From the NCBI GenBank assembly GCA_012295275.1, contig CM022667.1:21782172-21846171 (forward strand): DNA of 64,000 nt. Reading direction: 5' to 3'. This DNA is from Chrysomallon squamiferum (lineage: Eukaryota > Mollusca > Gastropoda > Neomphalida > Peltospiridae). The notes below the pieces were generated by a model that saw nothing but the letters and a program-made list of their open reading frames with translations, had not been told where the DNA came from and searched no databases. The position numbers were made by a program, and so were the translations under genes. Of this stretch, positions 23,783 to 37,931 are shown one piece after another; position 1 is the first letter of the stretch, and each line of letters begins with the position of its first letter.

Positions 23783-26700
23783 AAAACATTTTGATTGTTA
23801 TTATGTTGGTAATATTAACAAACCAGGGTGTAAAAGATTTCTGTCTTATATATGCATGAAAAGTTTACATAATTATGTTAAATATGCAGTATGATACATG
23901 TTAAATTGATTTTTTATCAAGAAGTCAACTTTGCCTGTTAATAATCAGGTTGTGTTCAGGCTCCAAGTGAGGCATAACACAGAAAGCAAGGAAGTGAGGA
24001 TAAACTTAGAAGAAGATGATTATGTTAAGAGACCAGCTAATTTAGAAATAAAAATGAACAGAAGAAAAGCAGATATGAAAATCATTGATGCTGTCTCACA
24101 TGAACACATATACACATATGTAACAAAACAAAAAGACAAAGTAGGAAAAACTTACGGTTGATCTATGAGTTTTATGACAGGGTGTGACAGTTTGACCTGA
24201 ATGTTTGGGAAGTGGATAGGGTGTTCAGTGTAATACTGGATGAGATCTGATATTGTGTTGAAAGTCTCAGTTTCTCCCAGAGTGTACCGCCCATCATCTG
24301 TCTCCTTAATACGACAGTGATTCACTTTGTTATTGAATCTACAAAATATAATTATTGGTTTATTATTCAATAAATTATCATGGTTCAATATGTCAATTTA
24401 TGCATTTTTAAAAAGTTTACTATTCATTATTTATATGTTAATCAGATTCTTTTTGCAGAACTTCTTTGCAACCTTATATAACCAGTGTGATTATTTATTT
24501 TCACTTTTTACAGTATTATATGACGTACATAAAAGAAAGCGTGTATCCTGGTCCATTGCCTCGGTTTCGAACCAGGTATGTTCCATCTCCTGTGTAGTTG
24601 GTCAGAAGAAGTTCATCTGCTTGTTTCTTTCCATTAGCCAGATCCCCATGATACCATGACTCAGCTTCCAGATATTCCTCATCACTGTCCACAACCTGTA
24701 CATATACACAGTATATACTTTCACTATTACACAGTGTCTACTTTCACTATGACACTGTGTCAACTTTCACTATTAAACAGTGTCTACTTTCACTATGACA
24801 CAGTGTCTACTTTCACTATTAAACAGTGTCTACTTTCACTATGACACTGTGTCAACTTTCACTATTAAAGTGTCTACTTTCACTATTAAACAGTGCCTAC
24901 TTTCACTATGACACTGTGTCAACTTTCACTATTAAAGTGTCTACTTTCACTATTAAACAGTGCCTACTTTCACTATGACAGTGTCTACTTTCACTATTAA
25001 ACAGTGTCTACTTTCACTATGACACTGTGTCAACTTTCACTATTAAAGTGTCTACTTTCACTATTAAACAGTGCCTACTTTCACTATGACAGTGTCTACT
25101 TTCACTATTACAGTGTATACTTTCACTATTAGTGTGTAATTTCACTATTATACAGTGTCTACTTTCACTATGACACAGTGTCTACTTTCACTATTACACA
25201 GTACACTTTCACTATGACAGTATATACTTTCACTATTACAGTGTCTACTTTCACTATTTCACAGTATATACTTTCACTATTACAGTGTCTACTTTCACTA
25301 TTACAGTGTATACTTTCACTATTACACAAGTGCATAATTTCATTATTACACAATGTATCCTTTCACTATTACACAGTGTATACTTTCACTATTAGTGTAT
25401 ACTTTCACTATTACACAGTGTATACTTTCACTATTACACAGTGCATCCTTTCACTATTACACAGTGCATACTTTCACTATTATACAGTGCATAATTTCAC
25501 TATTACACAGTGCATAATTTCACTATTACACAATGTATCCTTTCACTATTACACAGTGTATACTTTCACTATTATACAGTGCATAATTTCACTATTACAC
25601 AATGTATCCTTTCACTATTACACAGTGTATACTTTCACTATTAGTGTATACTTTCACTATTACAGTGTATACTTTCACTATTACACAGTGTATACTTTCA
25701 CTATTACACAATGTATAATTTCACTATTACACAGTGTTTACTTTCACTATTACAGTGTATACTTTCACTATTACACAATGTGTAATTTCACTATTATACA
25801 GTGTCTACTTTCACTATGACACAGTGTCTACTTTCACTAATACACAGTGTATACTTTCACTATTACACAGTACATACTTTCACTATGACACAGTATATAC
25901 TTTCACTATTACACAGTGTCTACTTTCACTATGACACAGTGTATACTTTCACTATGACACAGTGTATACTTTTACTATTTCACAGTATATACTTTCACTA
26001 TTACAGTGTCTACTTTCACTATTACAGTGTATACTTTCACTATTACACAGTGCATAATTTCACTATTACACAATGTATCCTTTCACTATTACACAGTGTA
26101 TACTTTCACTATTACACAGTGTATACTATCACTATTACACAATGTATAATTTCACTATTACACAGTGTTTACTTTCACTATTACAGTGTATACTTTCATT
26201 ATTACACAATGTATAATTTCACTATTACACAATGTATACTTTCACTATTACACAGTGTATACATTCACTATGACAAAGTGTAAACTTTCACTATTACACA
26301 GTGTATATTTGTATTTGATAAATTTAATTAAAATTTTGAGCTGGTAAATTCTTATTTGACATGTATCACAATTCAGATAAAGACAGACCTCATATTCAAC
26401 TGGTTCATCCTCTTCCATTTCTTCTATTGCTTCTTGCTGTGTGTAGATCAGCTCTGATTCTGTCAATACAAATGTATAAGGTGTCCATACTGGAGATGTC
26501 TGAAATAAAGAAGTAAAAGATAATTAGTGTCTTCAAAGAGCTCAGAAGGTATGTATGTGTTGGTGTGAGTGTGTGTAACACAAATGTGAAAAAGAAAAAA
26601 CAATTATGATTCTTGCCTGCAGTAATTCTTCATTGTATAGTTGTTGGGTTTTTTGGAGGGGGAGTGTATTTAAATTTATTTTACAGAGCTGTAAATATTA

Positions 26701-27181
26701 ATGATAACAAAAAAATTATTTCTCCTTTTTTTAATCTTTATTAATTAAAAAAGAAAAGAAAGAAGAATAAAAAAGAATTAATAAAAGAATAAAAATGTAT
26801 GTATTTTAATTAAATAACATATAAATGTTTACAGTAATATAAACAAGCAAACAAAAAGAAGATAAATCTCACTTTGTGACCTGATTCTAAAATACACATG
26901 ATTCCACTTTTCACAACACCACCGCCTAAACAAAATATAAAAAATACTTTAACAATCACTATAATTAATACCTACATAAGAAAAAGAAAATAAAGAAATT
27001 AAAAGGAACAAAAACAAAAAAAATAGGAATAATTTTAGTCTGAATCCAAATACCATTACATACAAAACAAATTCCTATATAAACATTTTTTATTTCTATT
27101 TTCTACTTGTTAGGTTATATCCTGTTTCAACAATGTGACTGTTTATCAAAGAGCATAATATACATTTGTCTGACTAAGGGA

Positions 27182-27221
<40 letters not shown>

Positions 27222-30200
27222 GTGTCCGTGTGTGTGTGTGTGGGTGTCCGTGTGTGTGTGGGTGTAGGTCAGTGTTAGTTGTGAAGTATGAGGAAGGTAA
27301 AACATTAAAACGATCAATAAAAACAAAATACTGTCCATGTGTGTGTGGGGGGGTGTGTGTCAGTGTATGGGTGTGGGTGTGTGTCTGTGTGTGTGTGTGT
27401 GTGTTAGTGTGTGTGTGTGGGTGTGTGTCAGTGTGTGGGTGTGGGGGTATGTGTCAGTGTGTATGTGTGTGTGGGTGTTGTGTGTGTGTCAGTGTTAGTT
27501 GTGAAGTGAAATATGAGGAAGGTAAAACATTAAAACTATTAATAAAAACAAAATACTGTCTGTGTGTGGGTGTGTGTGGGTGTGTGGGTGTGGGTGTGGG
27601 TGTGGGTGTGTGTTGTGTGTGTGTGTGGGTGTGTGTCAGTGTTAGTTGTGAAGTATGAGAAAGGTAAAACATTAAAATGATCAATAAAACAAAATACTCA
27701 CTGCGACTGCTACGGCTGTTGTCCTGAAGTTTTTTGTCCTAATTAAAGATATGAAAATAAACAATAATAAGTATATATAATTATTGTATTATAATTAGTG
27801 TTTGCTAATTATCTATTTACAACCAAATTCTTATTTCTCATAAACTAATTTTGTCATAAATGTTATGCATTTGTAATTTGTTTTGCCATTCCTTAATTTA
27901 CATGAACATTTGAACATCCCAAAGTGTCAACCACTAAAGAAAATATGTTATCTTTCCAGACCTTGATTAATATTTTTCTTTTCAGTCTTGCTGGGGATGG
28001 CAGTTGCTTCTCATTAACATCTAAACATTCCTGGAGCAAATCATCTAAAACAGGAAATTTTACAGCATTTTAATATATTTTCCATTTTATATTTTTTTAA
28101 TCTGACATTATCTTATCAGGATTGGAATTTATAAGGAAACAACTAAAACACTTGGCCAAAATTATATTACAGTTCTTCACTTTATCATAAATGTAAAAGG
28201 ATATACATATTTTTGAATGATAAAATTTAACTGTACGTTTATACATATATATATATATATATAATAATTAAAAAAAAAAAAAAATGTTTTTAATTAAAAC
28301 TAGCTAAGAACTAAATTGCAAAGTCAGAAGATGTAGTCAGAAAATATTACCTACCTTTAAATGTATTTTTCAGTTCCTGGGCAAAAAATCTTTGTTGTTC
28401 AAGACAGAGATGATTTTCTATTGATAATATCAGTGGGTAACTGAAAAAAAACAAATAATAATTCATATACAGACAGCAGCCTGTGCTACCATACAAGATT
28501 ACCAATCCTGGCCTATGTAAGCTTGACAATGCAAGATTACCAACACTAGACTACTCAAATTATCAATTATGGACTCTGCAAGATTACCAAAGCTGACAAT
28601 GCAAGGTTACCAGTATTGCATTATAATATTTGCTACCATTAAAACCACCACCATTACTATTACTATTACTACCACTACTCTACTAATTTATACTATAATT
28701 ACTACTAATAATAAAAAGTTAGAACTACTAGTAGTACAACAAGTAACAGCTAATTAAAAATAAGAATGTTGTATAAACTTACTCCGATGTGACCCAAGCA
28801 TGTTCTTTGATTGTCTTGAGAACCTTTGTAACTTTGACACTTGATGTTAAACCTCGCTTGCCATGTTTTATATCAGGGATTCCATCCGGACCATCCCAGC
28901 AGTCCACTGAAAAAAATCAGTTATAAGGCAAATTTAAAATAAATAAAAAATATATGACTGCACATGATTGACAAACACATGCATATCAAAATGTTATCAT
29001 CATTATTAACTGAAATAGCTATAAATATATTTTATTTTTTTTATTTTTGTTTTGTTTTATTTGATTGTTGTTGTTTATTCCACAGCTTTAAAAAAAAAAA
29101 AAAATCTGCAAACTGATAGTTGTCTGGTTGTGGTGATAATCAAAACAAATCAATATACATCATTTACTATATATAGGCTGTTCATGACAAACTTTTAAAA
29201 ACTAGTTTCCAGAGAAATTAATATTTTCATTTTCAGGTGAGTCACTGATTGAAGAACCAAGTTTCATCTTGTCACCAAGATGGATGCTGAGAAATAGTTT
29301 TCAAATCAAAGCAGACAAACATCCTTGAACCTTACTTTCCAACATCGTCATCAAAACTTGTAGACCTAAGATGCTTCTCCATCCTCCTCCACTCAACATT
29401 GCTGAGATTTTTTGTTTTTCTTTATTGTTATTTATTTATTTATTTATTTATTATTTATTTATATTTTTTAACCTACTCAGGTATGTGCTGAAGTCCAAAA
29501 CCATTTTCCTTTTGTATTTTTATCGGAACTTCTGGAAATGTCTATTGCACGTTCATGGTGATTGTTCAGAACTAGTCTTGAACACATATTGGTGTTCTGG
29601 CAGGAACAGTGTGTTTTGAGGACTATTTTGAAAAACAATTGGCTTTCAAATATTTATTAATATTAGAAAGGATTAACACATGTTGAGACTGTAGAACAGA
29701 AATATATATATATTTATATTTCCTGGAACAGAATAATGAACTAAAGATCAGGGTGGAAATGTGATTTTACATTACTTTTCCAAACACATCACTTTCTAAA
29801 CTTCTTAATTTTTGGTTGTCAATTCTAAAATTTGCATTGACTCGTGTCCACTGCCAGGAAAGTCAAATAAAAACCTGGTGGGATAATGTCAAGCATCCAG
29901 TTTTAAGCACACATTTGCTGTTTATTTTTTATGAAGTACAATCTTTCTCTTTTTTTTAATTTGAAACAGAAAGTCTGTGGTATTTCCTTTAATAACAATA
30001 ATAATAATAATAATAATTAATTAATTAATTAATTAATTAATTAATTTTTCATGTTCATTATATCAATCTTGATATAAATAAATATATATTTTATTTCGAT
30101 TAAGCAAACCACTTTTGGTATTTGGAACAATCAACCTATGTGGCTTCCTTTAGATACGTTGTAAATCATAGTTGACGTGTTTATGTCATTGTCATCACCC

Positions 30201-33200
30201 CCAGCTACACACAAAGATGAAAATAAAAACAGTCAGAACACTGAATCAACTCAGGAGTCTCAACATACTACACACTATACAAACAACAAAACAAACAAAA
30301 ATAATAATAATAACAAAAAAGTTGGAAATAAACCATCTGAATTTAAAAATATAAAAATAAAGGATGAATAAAAGGTCAATGAAGCATATCCTCAGTCTGT
30401 CCTGGGCTGATGTTTATAATCTCTTTCAGCTGCAAGTCTAAAACCTTTCGTCTTAAAGCCGTTTTTAGAAAAAACTTAAATTATCTGTAATATATCAACC
30501 TGAAAGCAAGTACGAATAACTCAGATAATTAGAATTCTATCCCAGTTGTTTCAATACATTTGAAGATGGACGATGTTTAAAACGGGTTGCAAGCCAGATT
30601 ACCAACCCTCTTTTTACAAAATTTTATTTTTATTATAAAATGTTTTTAAATATTTAAAACTTACGTTCTATACAGCGACAGCCCATTCTGAGTGCTCTGG
30701 CGTACGGTTCCACGCTGGAATCACTGTTTAGCTGATTTCCTGTCAAATATCTAAAAAATAAATAAAAGAAAAATATAAAACAATAGTACAAACTAACAAT
30801 TTGAGATATTTTATGAAAAGGAAATAATCAATTTAACAGGACATTTATAGTAACTATTAGTAGTAATAACAGAAGTAGAAGTATAGAAAAAATAGTAGTA
30901 GTAGCAGTAGTTTTGTTGCTGCTTCTTTTATTAATATTGTATTTTCATTATTGCTGTTTTTACTGTCGTTGTTGTCATTGACACGTGCACTGAACAAAGA
31001 TGTTACTAACGTGTTGTGCGAGGATGCTATCCAGTAATCACAGAGAGGCTGGGTCATGTCCTCACACACACAGTTCTGTGCTGGGTCCCACAAACAATTG
31101 TTTGTTGAGAATAAATAATCCAGAAACTGAAATTCAACAGAAGCTGTTAGTTAATAGATCTATTACATTTACCATTTAAATCTGCAGCACAGAATTAACC
31201 AACGTGTAACGTCAAATTAAATTTGTCTGGCACAGCTTTTTTACCGCAAAAGGTTATTTTCTTTTAAAATTAAAATTTAAAATGAAATATCTATAAAGGT
31301 TTATATTATAGCAGCAAAATCAATACTTTTCATGCCTCTATTAATTAAGCATTTGCAACAAGTCTGTAAGAAAAATACAGTAAACGATTAGTCTGAAATA
31401 AAAGCTGTACAGAAAACATGGCACATATTGCAACACGTTAACCAGTTGGTTACTTCCACTTTACTTTGATAGTTCAAGTTCCAGGTCTGACATAATTTCA
31501 TCAAGTACATACTAGACCGTGAAACTCTACAGTAAATAAATCTATTTAGAGTTACTTTAGAAATATAATCACCTCTGACTCAGTGACGTTGATCCCACTG
31601 GCCACTCTAGGTACCTCGTCCACGAGTTCCTTCATCATCTTCTTACAACCTTCAACTGTTACGTCTTTTTCCAGTAACTGAAGTTATAACATTAACCACT
31701 ATTTGCAGGTAAATGCGCATCTATCTATCTATCTATCTATCTATATATATATATTAAATGTAATGTATTTCAATACTTAAAAATAGGAATATAGGAATAT
31801 AGGAATATCTTCTTTTTTTTTTTAAATAATAAAAAATATAATAATTACATATAAAAAACATTATATATATATCAAGATTGACCTTTTGTTCATTTTTCAA
31901 AAAATATGCCATATCTTCTGGATACATTTTCCTGTAAAAAAAAAAGAAGCACATATACAATGCATCGTCAGTAATATGTTTATTTATTTATTTATTTACT
32001 TTGCAGGGTGAAGTACTTTATATATATATGTATCTTTTTACATTTAAACACGGTATAAAAAGGATAAAATGAAATTTCTCTCTCTCTCTCTCTATGCAAT
32101 ATACTCTACTGTTGTATATAAATAAAAATCTCTGTGTGCGTGCATCTGTATGTGTATATAAGATATTCTACTATTTTACATAAACTATACCTCTGTGTAC
32201 ATGTGTGTGTGAGAGATATTCTACTATTTTACATAAACTATACCTGTCTATGTATGTGAGATATTCTACTATTTTACATAAACTATACCTCTGTGTACGT
32301 GTGTGTGTGAGATATTCTACTATTTTACATAAACTATACCGCTGTCTGTGTGAAATAGTCTATTTTACATAAACTATACCTCTGTGTGAGATATTCTACT
32401 ATTTTACATAAACTATACCTCTATCTATGTGTGTATGCGTATGTGTGTGTGAGATATTCTATTTTACATAAACTATACCTGTGTATATGTTTGTGTGAGA
32501 TATTCTACTATTTTACATAAACTATACCTCTATGTATGTGAGAGATATTCTACTATTTTACATAAACTATACCTGTCTATGTGTACGTGTGATATTCTAT
32601 TTTACATAAACTATACCTCTGTCTATGTGTGTATATGTGAGAGATATTCTACTATTTTACATAAACTATATCTCTATGTGTGTGTGTGAGAGATATTCTA
32701 TTTTACATAAACTATACCTGTCTGTGTGTGAGATAATCTATTTTACATAAACTATACCTCTGTCTATGTGTATATGTGAGAGATATTCTACTATTTTACA
32801 TAAACTATACCTCTATGTGTGTGAGATATTCTACTATTTTACATAAACTATACCTCTGTCTATGTGTGTGTGAGATATTCTACTATTTTACATAAACTAT
32901 ACCTCTGTCTATGTGTATGTATGGGTGAGAGATATTCTACTATTTTACATAAACTATACCTCTGTCTATGTGTGTGAGATATTCTACTATTTTACATAAA
33001 CTATACCTCTCTGTGTAATCCATTTCTGTGTTAGCTAAATCACCTCCCAGGTACTCTGTGAAATATTTTAATATCAACTGAAAAACAGGAGAATTTGTTT
33101 ATTTTATTAATTTTAGGCCTACATCTGCCATAAGCACCACAGTGATATAATAATAATAATAATAATAGGAAAACAAATTATAATTAAAAATAATTAAAAT

Positions 33201-34402
33201 ATACGCCTTGAAAAGGTGGTATTTAAACTGTTCCTACCAGTGACAAGGCTAAAATGATATCAATTGTGAACTGCGAAAAAATAATAACAACAGCAACAAA
33301 TCAAAATTTGAATACAGTCTATGGGAATAAATAAATAAATAAATAACAATAATAATAATAAATAAACATTAGTGACATCTATATACCGAAAATCAGGATG
33401 CCTTAAGTTTACTGAATTTTCTCTATATTCGAATCCTTCTGTCTTTAAATATTAATTATAACGTCTTCTTTTTTTCTTTCTTTTTTTTATGACTGCTGTA
33501 AATTCACGAACTCAGAAGGATATTTGAGTTTGTTTAACAACATGTCCAGCAAGTGGAACTAGCTCTAAATACTGAAATAAAACAACCAAAATAACTGAAG
33601 ATAAAACATTATTGCCAGCGTATGAAGAGCGGAAGTGTTCCTCAAATGAGTTTCCGTAACTCGTTTTAATAGAGCAGATTCGGAAACATTACAATGAAGA
33701 TATAATAATATTCTTATTATCTTTCTTTCTTCGTCTGGCTTTTGTGAAATTACAGCATCATAAATAAATAAAAACTCCAAATACAATAAAATATTAGTAT
33801 TAACTACTTTATTTCTGTCTTCTCTTTTTAAACGCTTTTCGCTGTTTGAACAACTATCATGACTACACATATGTATTAATATATCTCTTTTGTGTTGTTT
33901 TTGCTTTCAAATACGTACATAAACAGTCTCTCTCCTCTTTCTCTGTACCTCTTTTAATATATGTCACTGCCTTTCATTTTATACATATCCCATCATCAGT
34001 TTTTATTATTATTATTTTTTTCTTTTCTTTTGTATTACTTGTTTCACCACTCCTATGTCGGAGATTATCCAGATGAAAGTCACTTAATTTAATTAGTAAA
34101 TTATGATAATAGGGTCACAAATAAATAAATAAATACTAACTTCATTTTTGTGCATGATGTTTTTGTACAGAGAGAAAAACTCGTGACTCTCTATACTGTT
34201 AATATGCAGCATCTGAAATATTAATAGTGAAGATGTGCTAATCATGATTACGACGATGATGATGACGACGATGACAGCAACATAACAACACAACAACAAT
34301 TACAATAATAGCAAACCAACAACAACAATAATAATGTAATAAAGACGGTAATAATGATTTTGTTGATTTTTTCTCGTGTTTATTTATATAATAATAATAA
34401 TA

Positions 34403-34443
<41 letters not shown>

Positions 34444-34480
34444 TTTATTATTATTTATTTATTTATTTATTATTTTACAT

Positions 34481-34546
<66 letters not shown>

Positions 34547-37413
34547 TTGACATGACGATGATGAGACTACTGTGGTTGACAAACTTACCTTACACAAAGA
34601 CTTGAGCTCTTTGGTACTAATACTGTAACTGACAGTGGCAAGCCAGGATCTGAACTCCGCCAGTGAAATACTTTGCTGTTCTTCGTTCTTCAAAATACTG
34701 TAAAACTGACGCCACAACCAGCTGAAAAGAAAACGCGAGATTTTTTATTTATTCGTTCATTTGTTGCATTCTTTGTTTCTCTTGTAATTGTTTGTTGTTA
34801 CTGATGTTATTAAGAGTAGTACTATTTGTTTATATATATGCTATAACCGTATGTGTGTGTGTGTATGCGTGTGTGTGTGTGACGAAAGCTTGTTATTAAA
34901 TTTTGTACATAGAATATTGACCCCTGAACGATTACATATGAAATAATATGAAAATCTGAAAAATCTATATATCAATGTACTGTTCCATCAATTAAAAAAA
35001 AAAAAAAATAAAATAAAATAAAATAAATAATAATATAAACAATAACAATAATAATAATAATAATAGTAATACAAAATAAAATAAAATAGTAAATGAATGA
35101 ATAGATAAATAAGAAATAATAATAAAAATAATAATAATAATAATAGTAATAATAATAATAAAGAAAAATAAAAAGAAAAAATAGGAAAAAATAAGAAAGA
35201 AAAAAACAAGAAGAAGAAAACATAAAGATATAAACAATAATAACAACAATGGCAATGATGATATTTATGGTATCCTAGCTGACCTTTCTTTTTGTTCTTG
35301 GTATGAAGCATGTTTTGTTCTGTTTACTAGATGTTGTAAACCTTCTGAAAGTATTTGATGTGTAGCTTTATCTTTAGCTGAAAATAAATATAAAATAACC
35401 ATTGATATATCAGTTTATTTATCCATTCTAGCTATCTAAATTTAACCATTATCAGCAGCAATCTTACATTAACAGAAACAATAACGAATGTTATTTCTTA
35501 CAACATGTGAGTACATGTTCATTTAGTGAGGGGTGGAAATCTGTTTTTGTAGGTTTAGGTGTGTGTCCATGTGTTGTGCATTGTGTATGTGAGCAAGTGT
35601 TTATGTGTCTTTGTATGGCTGTCTGTTCTGAGGGCACTCTGGTTGTTGGTAAAGGTACTTATACATTTTCATTTTTATTGTTCAGTAATTTTCACTGTAA
35701 GTAACTTACTAAATATGAGTCTGCATTTACTTGGGTTTTGGGGTTTTTTTTTAACAGTATTACTACTGGTTTAGTGAGTTATACTAACCTGCAAGTGAAA
35801 GAGTAGACAGATTAAACTCCATTCCATACAGAATAACCAAACACAGATTTTCGTCAACTCTGCTTGCCTCGTCGGCCCATCTCTCAAAATCTGCGCTTTG
35901 ACGACCATGACGAATTTCTTTCACAGACGCCAAGGGAACTTGGAAGACAACAGATTATAAAAATTATATCATTACACAAAGACAGGCAGTATATTTTATA
36001 TGATTTCTTTTGCATATTTATTTATGATTCTGTGTCTTTATTTATAGCTTGTATATTTTTTTGTGTGTGTGTTTGTAGTCATATGTGCTTATTTATAGTT
36101 TTATGCATTTATATACATTTATATATAAATTTAAAACACACACACACATACACACAAACAAACAAAAAGATTTATATTAATTCGGTTTATCTATGCAGTT
36201 ATTTTTGTTGTTTTTTATAGGTATCTCTTATGTGTTTGATATTCAGTTCATTGCCAGATTTTAACATCAAATTCCTTTCTCTTTCTTCAATCAAAGTAAG
36301 CATGATCGTTTCATTTTTTATTTTATATAGGGTTCTCTTCTATCATACAGTGTCTTACAGCTGAGTGATGCTGTATGTCTGCTTTACGTAACGCTTTTGT
36401 ATAACACATGTGTGAATGCATGAAAGCAGGGCAATTGCTCATCAGACAGTACCTCACTGGACAGCATCGCACCGGAAAATTGCTCAGAAGTAAAATGAGA
36501 AATAGGACCATTATTAAACATCCTCTCTTTATCAAGTAAGAATTAGTTTTATTGCCCTATTCTCCTCAGTATTATGCCATTTATGAATTAATAATTCATT
36601 CTATGCAGTTCAGTTTAACTGAATACAGTATTACTGCTTATAAATATTTATAAATATGAATAATATTACTGAATGGGCTAATAATACACTCAGAGATGTT
36701 AATAATGTAACCGAGAGATGGTATCCGAGTAAAATAATGACCATATAAATATGCGGATTAATAACAAAATGTGAACTTCTCATAAAAATATTTCCTAACA
36801 GGAAACCCCATAACTGCTGTTTGTTGAATATTTAATAAGTTTGTCAGGTAATATAATAGTATTCATAATAATTTTAAAAAAATAATAATAATAAAATAAA
36901 TAAATCATTTTAAAAATTACAATACAAGGGTATAAAAATTAAATAAATAATCCGATCAAAATACATTTACATACAAAAACGGAGACCCATACATTCATAA
37001 TTACGTAACACAAATTCCCACGCAGCCACAAATGTTGACACACAATCTGATATACACATAAACTCTCACACAGATACAGATTATTGCATATGTCAAAAAA
37101 GAGAAAGGTAGCGGATCCAGGAAGAAGCTACTTTATTGTTTAGATAAAATGTAAGCTTTGTACTATCGGATAACACGACATTAAACAAGAAATATCTCAA
37201 CCTATCTGGATAAGAGTCCACATAGAAACTATAACCAGATCCACACTCGAATACCCCTTCTCCAGTATAGTTTTCAATGTTGTCTTTTCAGAAATGTTGG
37301 TTTAACTCAATATGACCAGCATACCGTAACAGACACAGGACAGTGCACGCTGTACTGAATAGACATATTTCTTTGACATGATTCCACGTTCATTTTTGAT
37401 TATAATAATAATT

Positions 37414-37449
<36 letters not shown>

Positions 37450-37890
37450 ATATAAAGTTTATAAAATGAATTTCAAGAGTAGTTCATTATATGCGAATGA
37501 ATTCTTTTCTTTTCTATACTTCTATTTATTTTTATATTTTTATATTTATTTAATTTACACACACCCACACACATATATATGTATACTTTTAAAAAAAAAA
37601 CATTTTGAAAAGAAAAAATATTCTTTATAAAGTGTTCATTACAAAAAAGTTAATAAATAAACTGAAATGTTTAAAATATGAATAAAATGGCAGTAAAAAA
37701 GCAAATATTTTATCGGTTGAAAATAGATGCTTTGTAGCAAATTTAATTTTTAGTGAGAGAGAGAAAGAGATTGGTGAAAATTTGTTATTCTGTTTACAAC
37801 CACAAAGAAACATTTCTCTTCAATATACATGAACAACTTTGTTTGTCACCAAATATTAATTAACACACACACACACCACACCACACCACA

Positions 37891-37931
<41 letters not shown>

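Noticed and set aside
23931-24161. Plus-strand open frame ([12 protein letters not shown]...) opposite PLC-gamma intron 18
   Set aside because: It has no recognisable domain, lies in an AT-rich intron antisense to the gene and has no flanking gene structure.
25178-26283. Long Thr/Phe/Tyr-rich open frames across 24.7-26.3 kb
   Set aside because: They are translations of the minisatellite in several frames, inside a PLC-gamma intron, with no independent coding evidence.
24703-26310. CRISPR-like appearance of regular short repeats
   Set aside because: There are no unique spacers: the units are contiguous, variable copies of one ~21-bp motif inside an animal gene intron, so this is a minisatellite.
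27107-27658. 183-codon Cys/Val-rich open frame
   Set aside because: It is a translation of the GT-rich array in PLC-gamma intron 14, antisense to the gene.
34972-35311. Overlapping Tyr/Phe/Leu-rich frames suggestive of membrane proteins
   Set aside because: They are translations of an A/T-rich low-complexity tract in three frames; the true coding part is only exon 3 at 35284-35377.
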